A stretch of DNA of 64,000 nt, taken from G965222505 sp965222505. Lineage in GTDB: Bacteria; Bacteroidota; Rhodothermia; Rhodothermales; DATKEJ01. The notes beneath the pieces were generated by a model that had not been told where the DNA came from, ran no database searches, and saw nothing but the letters and a program-made list of their open reading frames with translations. How positions within the stretch are numbered: the first letter of the stretch is position 1; each line of letters starts with the position of its first letter. The position numbers and the translations under genes were made by a program. Below, one piece after another: positions 18,117-25,959 of the stretch. Location of the stretch: contig OZ244956.1 of assembly GCA_965222505.1 (NCBI GenBank), positions 5,146,001-5,210,000 of the forward strand, given 5' to 3'.

Positions 18117-18818
18117 ATGAGCAAAGCCCGACTCGCCCAACTCGAAGTGCTGACCCAGAATCAGCAGACCGAGATCAGCGGCCTCAAGGAAAAACTACGT
18201 GCGGTCAAAACGCAGAGCACGCAGTTCAAATCAGACCGGGACAAACAAAAGGCCCGCGTCGATGAGCTCGAAGCCCAAATGCCTGAAGGTAGCCTCATCC
18301 TCAAAGGGGACGAGGCGAAAGCCTACCAGGCCTACAAAGCCCTTGGCACAGCAGAAGAGGTCAAAACCAAGCTGGAAGCAGCAGTGGAGACGACCAAAGA
18401 GAACACTTCCCTCAAACGGACGCAGCGCACCTCGGCCGCCTCAAAGGCCCTCGGGTGGAAGGAGTCCGTACTTGAGCGCCTCCTGGGCGACATGGACATC
18501 GATGGCCGAGAAGAGACGGTAACCGTCAAAGAGGGTGGCAAGGACGTACTGAAAAAGCAAATGGTCTACGCAGTGCTGGTGCCACAGGAAAGTGGCGAGC
18601 CCAAACGGGTGCAGGCCACGGCCTACGCCGAGGCGAACTGGAGTGACTTCCTACCCGCCCTGAAGGCCAAGAGCCCGCCCGACCCATCGGTGCCTTTCGT
18701 TCCTCAGTCGCCGTCCAACAAGCCTCCCACGGGCGGACACTTGGACAGCTTGCTCAAGAAGAGAGAAGAAAACGCAAAGCCCAGTCCGCTTGCGCCACCT
18801 ACGACAAAGGCCGCGTAA
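18117..18818 (+). CDS. Probable capsid scaffolding protein
   Basis: 233 residues from ATG 18117 with AGAGGGG upstream; an upstream open extension overlaps the hairpin and is not used. Residues 1-130 are coiled-coil (LAQLEVLTQNQQTEISGLKEKL, KARVDELEAQ, VKTKLEAAVETTKE). The last 50 residues are proline-rich and basic, typical of a scaffold tail that binds the capsid. It sits two genes before the major capsid gene, the standard scaffold position. Confidence 0.75.
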   Translation: MSKARLAQLEVLTQNQQTEISGLKEKLRAVKTQSTQFKSDRDKQKARVDELEAQMPEGSLILKGDEAKAYQAYKALGTAEEVKTKLEAAVETTKENTSLKRTQRTSAASKALGWKESVLERLLGDMDIDGREETVTVKEGGKDVLKKQMVYAVLVPQESGEPKRVQATAYAEANWSDFLPALKAKSPPDPSVPFVPQSPSNKPPTGGHLDSLLKKREENAKPSPLAPPTTKAA

Positions 18819-18855
18819 CCGGACGTAACCCGCCGCCAGCAGAGCGGCTAGAACT

Positions 18856-19281
18856 ATGCCCACACGAACCTCGGAGGTTGTGAGCGCGCCCAGCCCGCTC
18901 ATTGACCCCAACACGACCATTATCCACACCGGCTACCAGGTGTCCTGGGACGACGTGCCGGACACCTACAAAGACGCCACGACGGGGCAGAAAGTCATCG
19001 CTGCCTTTACCGTGATGTGCCTGCTGGCCTCGGGCAAGATCGTCCCCCGCGTGGACGCCCCCGGGGCCGAGACGGCTTTCGGCATCCTGATAACGAGCGC
19101 GCACGAGGCAACGGCCCTTGGCGTGAAAACCGACGCCCTCTCCGGCTACGGGGTCTGGGAGGGGGGTCTGTTTTTCGAGCAGCTCCTACCCGAGCACGGA
19201 CACGCCAGTTTCGGCACGTGGAAAGCCGAGCTCGGCGCGCACTTCAAATTCAAAACCTACGCGGATACGCGTACCACCTAA
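18856..19281 (+). CDS. Probable head decoration protein
   Basis: 141 residues. The beta-rich sequence has LASGKIVPRVDAPGAETAFGILI, a pattern seen in lambda gpD-type and related head decoration/stabilisation proteins. Position between scaffold and major capsid genes is the usual one. It would bind the expanded shell surface. The assignment is moderate. Confidence 0.6.
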   Translation: MPTRTSEVVSAPSPLIDPNTTIIHTGYQVSWDDVPDTYKDATTGQKVIAAFTVMCLLASGKIVPRVDAPGAETAFGILITSAHEATALGVKTDALSGYGVWEGGLFFEQLLPEHGHASFGTWKAELGAHFKFKTYADTRTT

Positions 19282-19308
19282 TACCGCTGCATACCAGCGG
19301 AGGCAAAG

Positions 19309-20424
19309 ATGGAACTCAATTTTCAAGCAGCCATCGCGCTCCTGGGGGGCGCTGATGGCGTATTTCGCATTGCCAACGAAGCCCGGCCTGATGGGGCCTA
19401 TCTCTTGGCGCAGATCCTGCCCGAGCGCAACGCAAGTGACTACACCGTAGAGTCGGGTGCGATGACCATCCGGAGCCTCATGGCGGGCATGGTCGGCATG
19501 GATTCGAATTTCCCTGAGACCGGCTTTATGAGCGTCTCGACGTTCCTGGAGCAAGCGGCCAAGTTCGGCAACCGGGTCACGATCCCTGAGAAAACCCTTC
19601 GGCAGATCCGCAAGTTCTTGCGCGACGTTGTTGGGCGGACTGATCAAGACGTCACCCGCGCGCTGGCGACCGAAGTGTTTAATATGGTAGCCAAGGTTGT
19701 TGTGCAGCCTCACCTCGACACGGCCGAATGGCTCCGGGGGCAGGCGCTCTTTAACGGCGCAATCGATTGGACCTTCAACGGACTGGAACTCTTGGTCGAT
19801 TACGGCTTCCCCACGGGGCACCTGATGGCAGAGCGCACCGGCGCGGCCAACTACCAGACCTCCGAGACCCAGTTCTGGGCAGACATGATCCTGGCTCGAC
19901 AACTACTGGGCTACCCGGCCGATTTCCGGGGCATCACGCACCAGCGCACAGTCGATGCCCTGCTGGAGAATCCGAACATGAAGTTCATTGCCGAGCAGGA
20001 TGGTCAGAATTTCAAGTTCATTCGGACCAAAGGTGCGACGGACCGGGCGGACGAGGACACGCGCTATACCGCCATGCTGACCGTGCACAACCTCGAAGGC
20101 GAGGCGTTCGACCCGGCCAACCCGAAGACGCCCAAGAAGGTTCAGTTCGTGCCCGAGGGTAAGATCGCCTGGATCACAGGGCAGACGGACAGCCGTACGT
20201 ACCGCGTGGGCGAGGGATCAACAACTGATCCTGAGAGCGGCCTGGCCATTGGCTACACGCACGTTGCGCCCACCGAAGAAGGCCAAGGTCGTCCCGGTCG
20301 CTGGAGTGAGGCGTTTGTGCCCGAAGGGGCCAAGCACACCCTGGTCATGCAGGGGGCGAGTAACGTGCTCCCCGTGATCGAGCAGCCGAAGAAAGTCGTC
20401 GTCTCTCACACGGAGATCGTCTAA
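19309..20424 (+). CDS. Major capsid protein (gpE-like, HK97 fold)
   Basis: 371 residues; GGAGG lies eight bases before the ATG. The motifs GAMTIRSLMAGMVGMDSNFPE near 45 and ALFNGAIDWTFNGLELLVDYGFP near 140 are typical of phage major capsid proteins of the lambda gpE group, where a G.I...G..IDFG core is conserved. Length is close to that family. It follows scaffold and decoration genes. No propeptide-protease arrangement is visible, so assembly probably uses the separate scaffold. Confidence 0.82.
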   Translation: MELNFQAAIALLGGADGVFRIANEARPDGAYLLAQILPERNASDYTVESGAMTIRSLMAGMVGMDSNFPETGFMSVSTFLEQAAKFGNRVTIPEKTLRQIRKFLRDVVGRTDQDVTRALATEVFNMVAKVVVQPHLDTAEWLRGQALFNGAIDWTFNGLELLVDYGFPTGHLMAERTGAANYQTSETQFWADMILARQLLGYPADFRGITHQRTVDALLENPNMKFIAEQDGQNFKFIRTKGATDRADEDTRYTAMLTVHNLEGEAFDPANPKTPKKVQFVPEGKIAWITGQTDSRTYRVGEGSTTDPESGLAIGYTHVAPTEEGQGRPGRWSEAFVPEGAKHTLVMQGASNVLPVIEQPKKVVVSHTEIV

Positions 20425-20508
20425 CCGAGATCGTCTGGCCGAAATCGCTTGATCGAAGCCGCCAAGAGTCAGGCCGGGTTCAACCGGCCTGACCAAAACC
20501 CCAAAGCT

Positions 20509-20841
20509 ATGAAAGTACACCTGCCCTGCAATGTCAATCTGGGAGACCATTCGTTTCCTCCTGGTGAAGCTGAGGTGCCCGAGGCCCTGCTTCCCCGCAT
20601 CAACGCCGCGCTTCGTGCGGCCCGGTATCCAGCGGCCAAGATCATTAGCAGCGCCCCTGACAAGGACAATGGCACCGACGGGATAAACGCGACCGACGGG
20701 GCCATCGCCCTGGCCGAGGCCGAGGGTGTAGACCTGGCCCTGGTCGAAGGCACCGGCGCGGGTGGTCGCATCATCAAGGCCGATGTGACGGCCTACCTCG
20801 TCTCGCTGGATGACCCGTCAGGCAATGACCCATCAGAGTAG
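20509..20841 (+). CDS. Phage head-region protein with E3/E1-binding-like (PSBD) domain
   Basis: 110 residues from ATG 20509. Residues 1-50 form a small domain with LGDHSFPPGEAEVPEALLPRI, resembling short head-gene products that follow capsid genes. Residues 61-97 (ATDGAIALAEAEGVDLALVEGTGAGGRIIKADV, quoted in pieces: ALAEAEGVDL, GTGAGGRIIKADV) closely match the peripheral subunit-binding domain of 2-oxoacid dehydrogenase E2 enzymes, with the conserved GTG.GGRI.K.DV core. Its use here is unknown; it may be a small protein-interaction module in the neck or head. Confidence 0.65.
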   Translation: MKVHLPCNVNLGDHSFPPGEAEVPEALLPRINAALRAARYPAAKIISSAPDKDNGTDGINATDGAIALAEAEGVDLALVEGTGAGGRIIKADVTAYLVSLDDPSGNDPSE

Positions 20842-21299
20842 TGTCATGGGCCAACACCCATATTGACCCTGGCGTCGTCGCGGGCCTGCTTCCGACTGCG
20901 CTCCACGACCGAGGCGCCGGCGGCTTCGATCAACTCCTGATCACGGACGACTACCGCGCGCAAGCCAAGCTCCGGGTGGAAGAGCTTGTCGCTGAGCACC
21001 TGAGTGGCTTTGTGACGTCCTTCGAGGCGGGGCCCACGCGGCTCACGACAGCGATGGATGAGATCACTGCCCAAGCACTGGGGCCGCTACAGCGGGCACT
21101 TAGCCGTGCGTTTTTAGTGCGCTATCTAAGGAGTCAGTCTGAAGAGCCGGGGGACTGGTTCTGGGAACAGGCCCGGCTCTTTGAATCTGAACTGAAATCC
21201 CAGGTGAAGGCCCTGGGGGCGCAGCTCGCGCTTGTTGGGAGCAGGCCCACACGCAGGCAACCGGCAATGCCGATCACTCAGACCCGGTTTGACTGGTAA
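20841..21299 (+). CDS. Putative head-tail connector protein
   Basis: 152 residues; starts with GTG at 20841, sharing a base with the preceding TAG. It is largely helical (YRAQAKLRVEELVAEHLSGF, WFWEQARLFESELKSQVKALGAQLA). It stands where head completion or neck proteins are found, after the capsid cluster and before the gp10-like gene. No specific family recognised. Confidence 0.5.
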   Translation: MSWANTHIDPGVVAGLLPTALHDRGAGGFDQLLITDDYRAQAKLRVEELVAEHLSGFVTSFEAGPTRLTTAMDEITAQALGPLQRALSRAFLVRYLRSQSEEPGDWFWEQARLFESELKSQVKALGAQLALVGSRPTRRQPAMPITQTRFDW

Positions 21300-21301
21300 T
21301 C

Positions 21302-21778
21302 ATGCCAACGCCCTCCAGCGTTCTTCGCCGCGAGCTTGCCCGTGTGGACCGCTCAGCTCGCCGGGGTGGTCGCCGCGCTCTGCGGAGTGAGGCCCGGCGC
21401 ACCGTGCGCCACCTGCGTCGTAGGGCCAAAGCAGGCCGTGGCCCCCGTGGACCACTGGCCCGCTACCGACCTGCAACCGCTCGCCGTAAGGGCCGCTACC
21501 GGCCCAACATGACCCAAACGGGACGGATGCTGCGGAGCATCAGGGCAGACTACCGGGGCTTACAGCGTAAGAATCCACAGGTGCTGATCGGCCCTTCTGG
21601 CAGGAGAAATAGCTTCATTATGGGCCTTCACATGACGGGAACCAAATATATGAAGCGACGCGAGGTGATGACCCTTTCCCGGTCCTACATCCGGGACATG
21701 AAGCGCCGCGCTGGGCGGGCCGTGAAAAACGAAGTGCGCCGAGGTGGCCCGATAAAAATGAACATTGTGATTAAGTGA
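21302..21778 (+). CDS. HK97 gp10-like tail/neck completion protein
   Basis: 158 residues, extremely basic, with an arginine-rich N-terminal third (RRGGRRALRSEARRTVRHLRRRAK split over residues 20-45). The C-terminal part, TGRMLRSI, FIMGLHMTGTKYMKRREVMTLS and SYIRDMKRRAGRAVK, matches the HK97 gp10/virion morphogenesis family that joins head and tail. Position before the tail terminator-like and tube genes agrees. Confidence 0.68.
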   Translation: MPTPSSVLRRELARVDRSARRGGRRALRSEARRTVRHLRRRAKAGRGPRGPLARYRPATARRKGRYRPNMTQTGRMLRSIRADYRGLQRKNPQVLIGPSGRRNSFIMGLHMTGTKYMKRREVMTLSRSYIRDMKRRAGRAVKNEVRRGGPIKMNIVIK

Positions 21779-21810
21779 TCCAATACCTGATCCAATACCT
21801 GATCCAACTA
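21777..21810 (+). repeat. 12-bp tandem repeat before a small ORF
   Basis: GATCCAATACCT is repeated at 21777-21788 and 21789-21800, with a partial third copy GATCCAACTA at 21801-21810 running into the ATG of the next small gene. It may be slippage-prone and could alter spacing to that start codon. Confidence 0.6.
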
Positions 21811-21980
21811 TGAGCAAAGCCACACCCCTACAGCGGCTCGGCATCGAAGGGGCCATCCTTCAGGGTGGCCGCCTCGTGCTGCCGGGCAAGGATGCCGATG
21901 TGCCCACCATCTGCACACCGGCCCAAACGAAGCGTTTCCTGGCCGACCCCGAACGATTTGGCCCCTTGATCGCTGGCTGA
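21810..21980 (+). CDS. Small hypothetical protein
   Basis: 56 residues, ATG 21810 to TGA 21980, between the gp10-like gene and the next tail gene. The peptide starts MSKATPLQRLGIEGAILQGG and ends RFLADPERFGPLIAG. It looks like the short gene products placed between neck and tail terminator genes in siphoviruses. The next ATG follows two bases after the stop. Confidence 0.5.
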   Translation: MSKATPLQRLGIEGAILQGGRLVLPGKDADVPTICTPAQTKRFLADPERFGPLIAG

Positions 21981-21981
21981 G

Positions 21982-22536
21982 ATGGAGCCCAAACGGAAGA
22001 AATACAACTGGCTCGGTAACCTGATCCTGGATATTGGGGCGCACCTGAAGAGCCGCTACAGCACGCGCACAGATTTTGTGCTTCGCTTGCCGCTCTCGGT
22101 AGAAGATGCCATCCGTACGGGCTTTGGTCATCCGGGCGCGAAAACGACCGACAAGGGTGGCATCGGGCTCTACTATGACTGGGCCGACGCCGAGGTCATT
22201 CAGGCCTCGGGTTGTGGTCTAGCGCGAGAAAACGAGCTCTTTCTCCAGGTAACCCTCCTGTTCAAAAACCAGGGCCGGAGTAAGCTTGCCCAGTTGCTCT
22301 ACGACGCCGACGGCTTGTTGAGTGATCTACTCACCCAGGCCATGCACGGCGGCGCCCTCGACTGGAACGCGCTCACCTACCCAGTCCAAGTGCCAGAGGG
22401 TGAGGTGGCGCGGGAGGTGGGCGTGCTGGGCATTGAGCCTGTTACCTGGACTATGGTAGAGAACATCACGAACTGGACGGCGCGCCAGGTCCTCTACAAA
22501 ATCGAAATCAAACAAAAACGCGTCCCTGACGCATAA
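21982..22536 (+). CDS. Putative tail terminator/minor tail protein
   Basis: 184 residues. A mixed alpha/beta protein with ELFLQVTLLFKNQGRSKLAQLLYDADGLLSDLL and a C-terminal ITNWTARQVLYKIEIKQKR. Placed between the gp10-like protein and the tail tube candidate, where tail terminators (lambda gpU-like) are encoded. No diagnostic motif seen; the call is positional. Confidence 0.5.
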   Translation: MEPKRKKYNWLGNLILDIGAHLKSRYSTRTDFVLRLPLSVEDAIRTGFGHPGAKTTDKGGIGLYYDWADAEVIQASGCGLARENELFLQVTLLFKNQGRSKLAQLLYDADGLLSDLLTQAMHGGALDWNALTYPVQVPEGEVAREVGVLGIEPVTWTMVENITNWTARQVLYKIEIKQKRVPDA

Positions 22537-22548
22537 CGCCCCTTAGCG

Positions 22549-23376
22549 ATGAGCAACAGACAGCGAACCCTGACCTGTGATTTCACGGCAGCCGGCGGGT
22601 CGTCAATTGTAATACCAGCCCTCGGCAAGGGTGGCTTCAACTTTAGCGTGAGCCGAGAAGAGTTCGCGACCGGCGCTGGCATCACGGTTGAGCGTGGCGC
22701 GATGTACAACCCCTCGGGGGTGGTGCATGACTTCTCAGTGATGGGCGCTTTGATCACAGAGATGGTTGCCCGCCGCGAGGGGATTTTCACTTTCGAGTAC
22801 GGCGACAGCAACCCGGTTGTGCTCCGTGGTCGGCATGTGGTCACGCCGCAACTCACGGCCCGGTTCTGCGAAGCCTTCATTGGCCTCGCATCGGCCACCG
22901 GCAATCCGGGCGCGGGTAGTGGGTGGACCTCGGTGGGGGCGGTCGACGGACAGCCGCCTGTTAGTGTTTCGGTAGAGAGCCGGGGTGATGGCAAAGACCG
23001 GCCACGGTTCAAATACTTCTCCACGCTTTGGAACTCCACACTTGACGAGACGACGTACGCAGCCGTTGTAGCCGCTGGCTTCTCAGAGGACAACCTCACA
23101 GACGATAACCAACTTGCCCTCAAGCTGCCCAACGGCGATTACCTGATGCTCGACAACCAGGCCGTTAGCGTGATGGCCGACCCAGGGGAGTCGCCCGGCG
23201 GCGTGCGCGGCATCAGGCTTCGGCTGGCTGGGGCCTCAGAAGTGTGGGCAGACTTGGTGAGTTTCGTCGGCACGGCCAAGAAGTATTTCAACGGCTTTGA
23301 GCTCTCGGTCCATGGCTTTGCGTACCGGAGTGATGATACCTCGGTGTTTAGTGACGCGCGGACGGGGCCGGTGTAG
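22549..23376 (+). CDS. Probable major tail tube protein
   Basis: 275 residues, beta-strand rich, beginning RTLTCDFTAAGGSSIVIPALGKGG. It lies immediately upstream (apart from a reversed cargo gene) of the frameshifted tail assembly chaperones and the tape measure, the fixed siphovirus order tube - chaperones - tape measure. The C-terminal portion (SFVGTAKKYFNGFELSVHGFAYRSD) may be an extra surface domain. Family not directly recognised. Confidence 0.6.
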   Translation: MSNRQRTLTCDFTAAGGSSIVIPALGKGGFNFSVSREEFATGAGITVERGAMYNPSGVVHDFSVMGALITEMVARREGIFTFEYGDSNPVVLRGRHVVTPQLTARFCEAFIGLASATGNPGAGSGWTSVGAVDGQPPVSVSVESRGDGKDRPRFKYFSTLWNSTLDETTYAAVVAAGFSEDNLTDDNQLALKLPNGDYLMLDNQAVSVMADPGESPGGVRGIRLRLAGASEVWADLVSFVGTAKKYFNGFELSVHGFAYRSDDTSVFSDARTGPV

Positions 23377-23384
23377 GGGCCGGG

Positions 23385-23813
23385 TTAGGGCCGAAACCCC
23401 AAGAGGTCTGGACACCAGTTTTGGTCCTCAAGGGAGATATCAGAGGGCTCAAACATTGTAGCATCGGCCCCGCCCGAAAAGCCAGAAATTGAAAGGCGAC
23501 CATCAACCCTCTCAATTTCAACAACACGAACCCTTCCTGTTCTAAAGTCCTGCACACGAAGGGTGAGGGTGTTCCTTGATGAGCTTTCTTGGCTTACAAT
23601 TTGCCCACCCTCCCACATTAGACAACGGCCATATGGTGTAATGTAATCAAAATCAACCTCGCTTATGATCAACCAATAATCAATCCTAAACTCCTGAAGC
23701 TCCCATACTCCAAACCATTTGCCGACCACAAATTCCTCTATCGGGACCTCTTGTTGAGCCCCACTATCACAGCCGACCATGAAGGCCAATAATATCAACC
23801 AGAATCTGTTCAT
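23385..23813 (-). CDS. Reverse-strand lipoprotein moron
   Basis: 142 residues from ATG at 23813, with AAGAGG seven bases upstream on the minus strand. The N-terminus MNRFWLILLAFMVGC is a lipoprotein signal with the cysteine at 15. The rest is a small beta-rich protein (GKWFGVWELQEFRIDYWLI, GQIVSQESSSRNTLTLRVQD). It is GC-poor relative to the tail genes and points against them, converging with the tail tube gene. This is the usual pattern of a moron expressed from the prophage. A surface role such as exclusion or host fitness is inferred only. Confidence 0.7.
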   Translation of the reverse strand: MNRFWLILLAFMVGCDSGAQQEVPIEEFVVGKWFGVWELQEFRIDYWLIISEVDFDYITPYGRCLMWEGGQIVSQESSSRNTLTLRVQDFRTGRVRVVEIERVDGRLSISGFSGGADATMFEPSDISLEDQNWCPDLLGFRP

Positions 23814-23876
23814 CGGCAACCTCTTGATTAATAAAAAAATCTCACTCAATAGTCTAATCAATATGGGCACAATATA

Positions 23877-24380
23877 ATGACAATTTCCCACGGAACCATA
23901 CTGGAGGGGAAAGTCGCTGGAGAGGACTACATTCCGATACCTGGCGAAACCCTGTACGAGATCGGCGAGGTGGATGGAGAGCCGGTGTACGTAACCCTGG
24001 CCCGGTTTACCCAGGAAACGAAAGAGCGGGCTATTATCCTCTCCGACCGCATGGCGGTGACACGGGCGCGGATCTTGGCCCTCGGAAAGGATGAGCCCCA
24101 CGACGACTTGGCTGCGAGCCTGAAGGCCGACAGCCAGGAGTTGTTCCGGACTATCGGTAAAGGAGAATGGCCGGATGAGAAGTACGTCATTGAGGAGGTT
24201 GCGTGCGCCCTAATCCGTGATTTTTTTTTCGTGCTGATGCAGACGATTCCGAAGCAGGAGACATCATCAACAGCGTCACCGGATTCACAGAGGACACAAG
24301 CCGAGGGAGAACCCGCCACCAAGAATGGGCCGAAGACTGGCGAAGAGCGCGTGGCATCCGGCACATCGCCAGTTGTCTAG
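23877..24380 (+). CDS. Tail assembly chaperone (lambda gpG-like), zero-frame product
   Basis: 167 residues. An acidic N-terminal domain (YIPIPGETLYEIGEVDGEPVYVTLARF) and helices (MAVTRARILALG, EKYVIEEVACALIRDF) precede a hydrophilic low-complexity tail. A nine-T run at 24221-24229 lies within the last third. It sits between tail tube and tape measure as expected for a tail assembly chaperone, which coats the tape measure during tail assembly. Confidence 0.75.
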   Translation: MTISHGTILEGKVAGEDYIPIPGETLYEIGEVDGEPVYVTLARFTQETKERAIILSDRMAVTRARILALGKDEPHDDLAASLKADSQELFRTIGKGEWPDEKYVIEEVACALIRDFFFVLMQTIPKQETSSTASPDSQRTQAEGEPATKNGPKTGEERVASGTSPVV

Positions 24381-24508
24381 CGCGTCACAACCCGGCCGAG
24401 ACCAGGCGCATATGGCAGACCTGTACGGCTACCGAAATTGCACAGAGTTATAAATCAATGAAGGCCGATACTGAGGGCGTAGGCTTCAAATATTTTCCGA
24501 GCAAATGA
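23877..24508 (+). CDS. Frameshift fusion tail assembly chaperone (gpGT-like)
   Basis: A -1 shift at the slippery heptamer T TTT TTC (24224-24230) joins the first 118 codons of the chaperone to a 92-codon frame that stays open to TGA 24506-24508. The extension reads RADADDSEAGDIINSVTGF, then RHQEWAEDWRRARGIRHIAS and ends VGFKYFPSK. It has natural composition, and its stop overlaps the tape measure ATG (ATGA). This equals the lambda gpG/gpGT arrangement, giving a 210-residue minor product that recruits the tape measure. Confidence 0.8.
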
Positions 24509-25959
24509 GCAAGCAGAGCGATACAACTGTCGTGATGTCTGGCGACAACCGGGCGCTGAACGAAGAGTTCGAGCGCTCTATCCGTGTGCTTGAAAAGCTG
24601 GAGCAAAAACTGCTCGAACAACAGCGGAAAGGGTTTAATACTCGCGTAATAGAAACCCGCTTAAAAGGCGTTCGTGGGGAAATCGAAAACCTCCGGGAAA
24701 AGCTCGCCGGAGGTGGCGGGGATAGCCTCGTAGCGGCAACCGAAGAGGTGGAGGAGCTCTTCTCGGTTGGCCTTGTGGGGGCATTCGTGGCAGCCGGAAC
24801 GGGCATTGTTGCTTTCAATGACTATCTCAACGATACCGTCTTTGGTTTTGATAGCATCGACGAGCGGGCCAAGCAATTCCTTTCAACGGCCAAGACCCTG
24901 AGCAAGCTCGACACTTCTGTGGCCGGAGTTGTCTTTCCCGATAAGGCGTTCTTGGAGGAAGCCATTAAGGCTCAACGCGAACGCGTGGGTGCGCCCGACC
25001 TTTTGGCCCCGGTTGAGGGTTTCGGGAGAAAGGCCGTTAATACAGTCCTTGACATCGCAAGCACCTTTGGTGGCCTGGGGGCAACGGCATATAGTAGAGC
25101 AAGCAGGCACCTGCCGGACTACGAAAGAAGAGAGAAGCTAGCTTTCGAAGAGTCCATGCTTGAGGCATTGAAGTCACAGCTTCAAGCCTTCGAAGACCAG
25201 GAGCGGGTGCGAAAACGCCTACTCGAATTAGGAGGTTTTGACCTGGCAAACCTAATTGAAGTTTCGCCTTCGAAACGCAAGGGGAAGGGGATACCCGGAA
25301 GGCCAGGCCCCAGATTTGGGGGACTGGGTTCTGATAGAGATATACTGGGTATAGATCAGCGAGACCTTGAAATTGACCCCCATATCCTTCAGCCCTTAGA
25401 AGATGCGGCGACCGAGAATATTCGGCGTATCCGTGCGGAAATGTCCGAGGCATCGGAGAAGATGAAGCAGGACATGAAGGATATGGCGGGTGTAGGCAGG
25501 GAGACGTGGCAGGCCTTGGCTGAGTTTACCCGCTTGAGTTTTGAGGATGGGCAGGCTTACGCCGACGTTGCCTTTCAGTCGTACAAAGCATACATGGCCG
25601 CACAGGCGGCGATTGACGCATTTAAGGCAGGGTCCGGTGAGGCAGCAAAGGGTAGGTGGTGGGCGGTTGGCGCTGCCGTTGCACAGGTGATGCTGCTTGT
25701 AGCCAAGATTAAAGCAGTGAATCCTGGCGGGTCGTCTGGTGGTGGTGGCAGCAGGATTGCCATAAGAAACGCCAACGCGCCGGGTGCCCTCGGCAACTTC
25801 GCCAGCCGATTTGCTCCGGCACAGTCCGTTGCCCCGGTCGGTTTGCAGGCCCCGATCAACGTCCAGCTTCACGGCCAACTCTCGGGCCGCAACATCAACC
25901 TCGCCTCCAGCCGGGAAGCGGCTGCGCAGGCGACCATTGGCCGGGGGGTGCGCACCTGA
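24505..25959 (+). CDS. Tape measure-like tail protein
   Basis: 484 residues. Long helical N-terminus (FERSIRVLEKLEQKLLEQQRK, GVRGEIENLREKLA), a hydrophobic segment (VGLVGAFVAAGTGIVAF), further helices and a glycine/alanine-rich C-terminus with AVGAAVAQVMLLVAKIKAVN. It follows the frameshifted chaperones with a 4-bp overlap. It is short for a tape measure; at about 0.15 nm per residue the tail would be near 70 nm. Helical content and position support the call. Confidence 0.7.
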   Translation: MSKQSDTTVVMSGDNRALNEEFERSIRVLEKLEQKLLEQQRKGFNTRVIETRLKGVRGEIENLREKLAGGGGDSLVAATEEVEELFSVGLVGAFVAAGTGIVAFNDYLNDTVFGFDSIDERAKQFLSTAKTLSKLDTSVAGVVFPDKAFLEEAIKAQRERVGAPDLLAPVEGFGRKAVNTVLDIASTFGGLGATAYSRASRHLPDYERREKLAFEESMLEALKSQLQAFEDQERVRKRLLELGGFDLANLIEVSPSKRKGKGIPGRPGPRFGGLGSDRDILGIDQRDLEIDPHILQPLEDAATENIRRIRAEMSEASEKMKQDMKDMAGVGRETWQALAEFTRLSFEDGQAYADVAFQSYKAYMAAQAAIDAFKAGSGEAAKGRWWAVGAAVAQVMLLVAKIKAVNPGGSSGGGGSRIAIRNANAPGALGNFASRFAPAQSVAPVGLQAPINVQLHGQLSGRNINLASSREAAAQATIGRGVRT

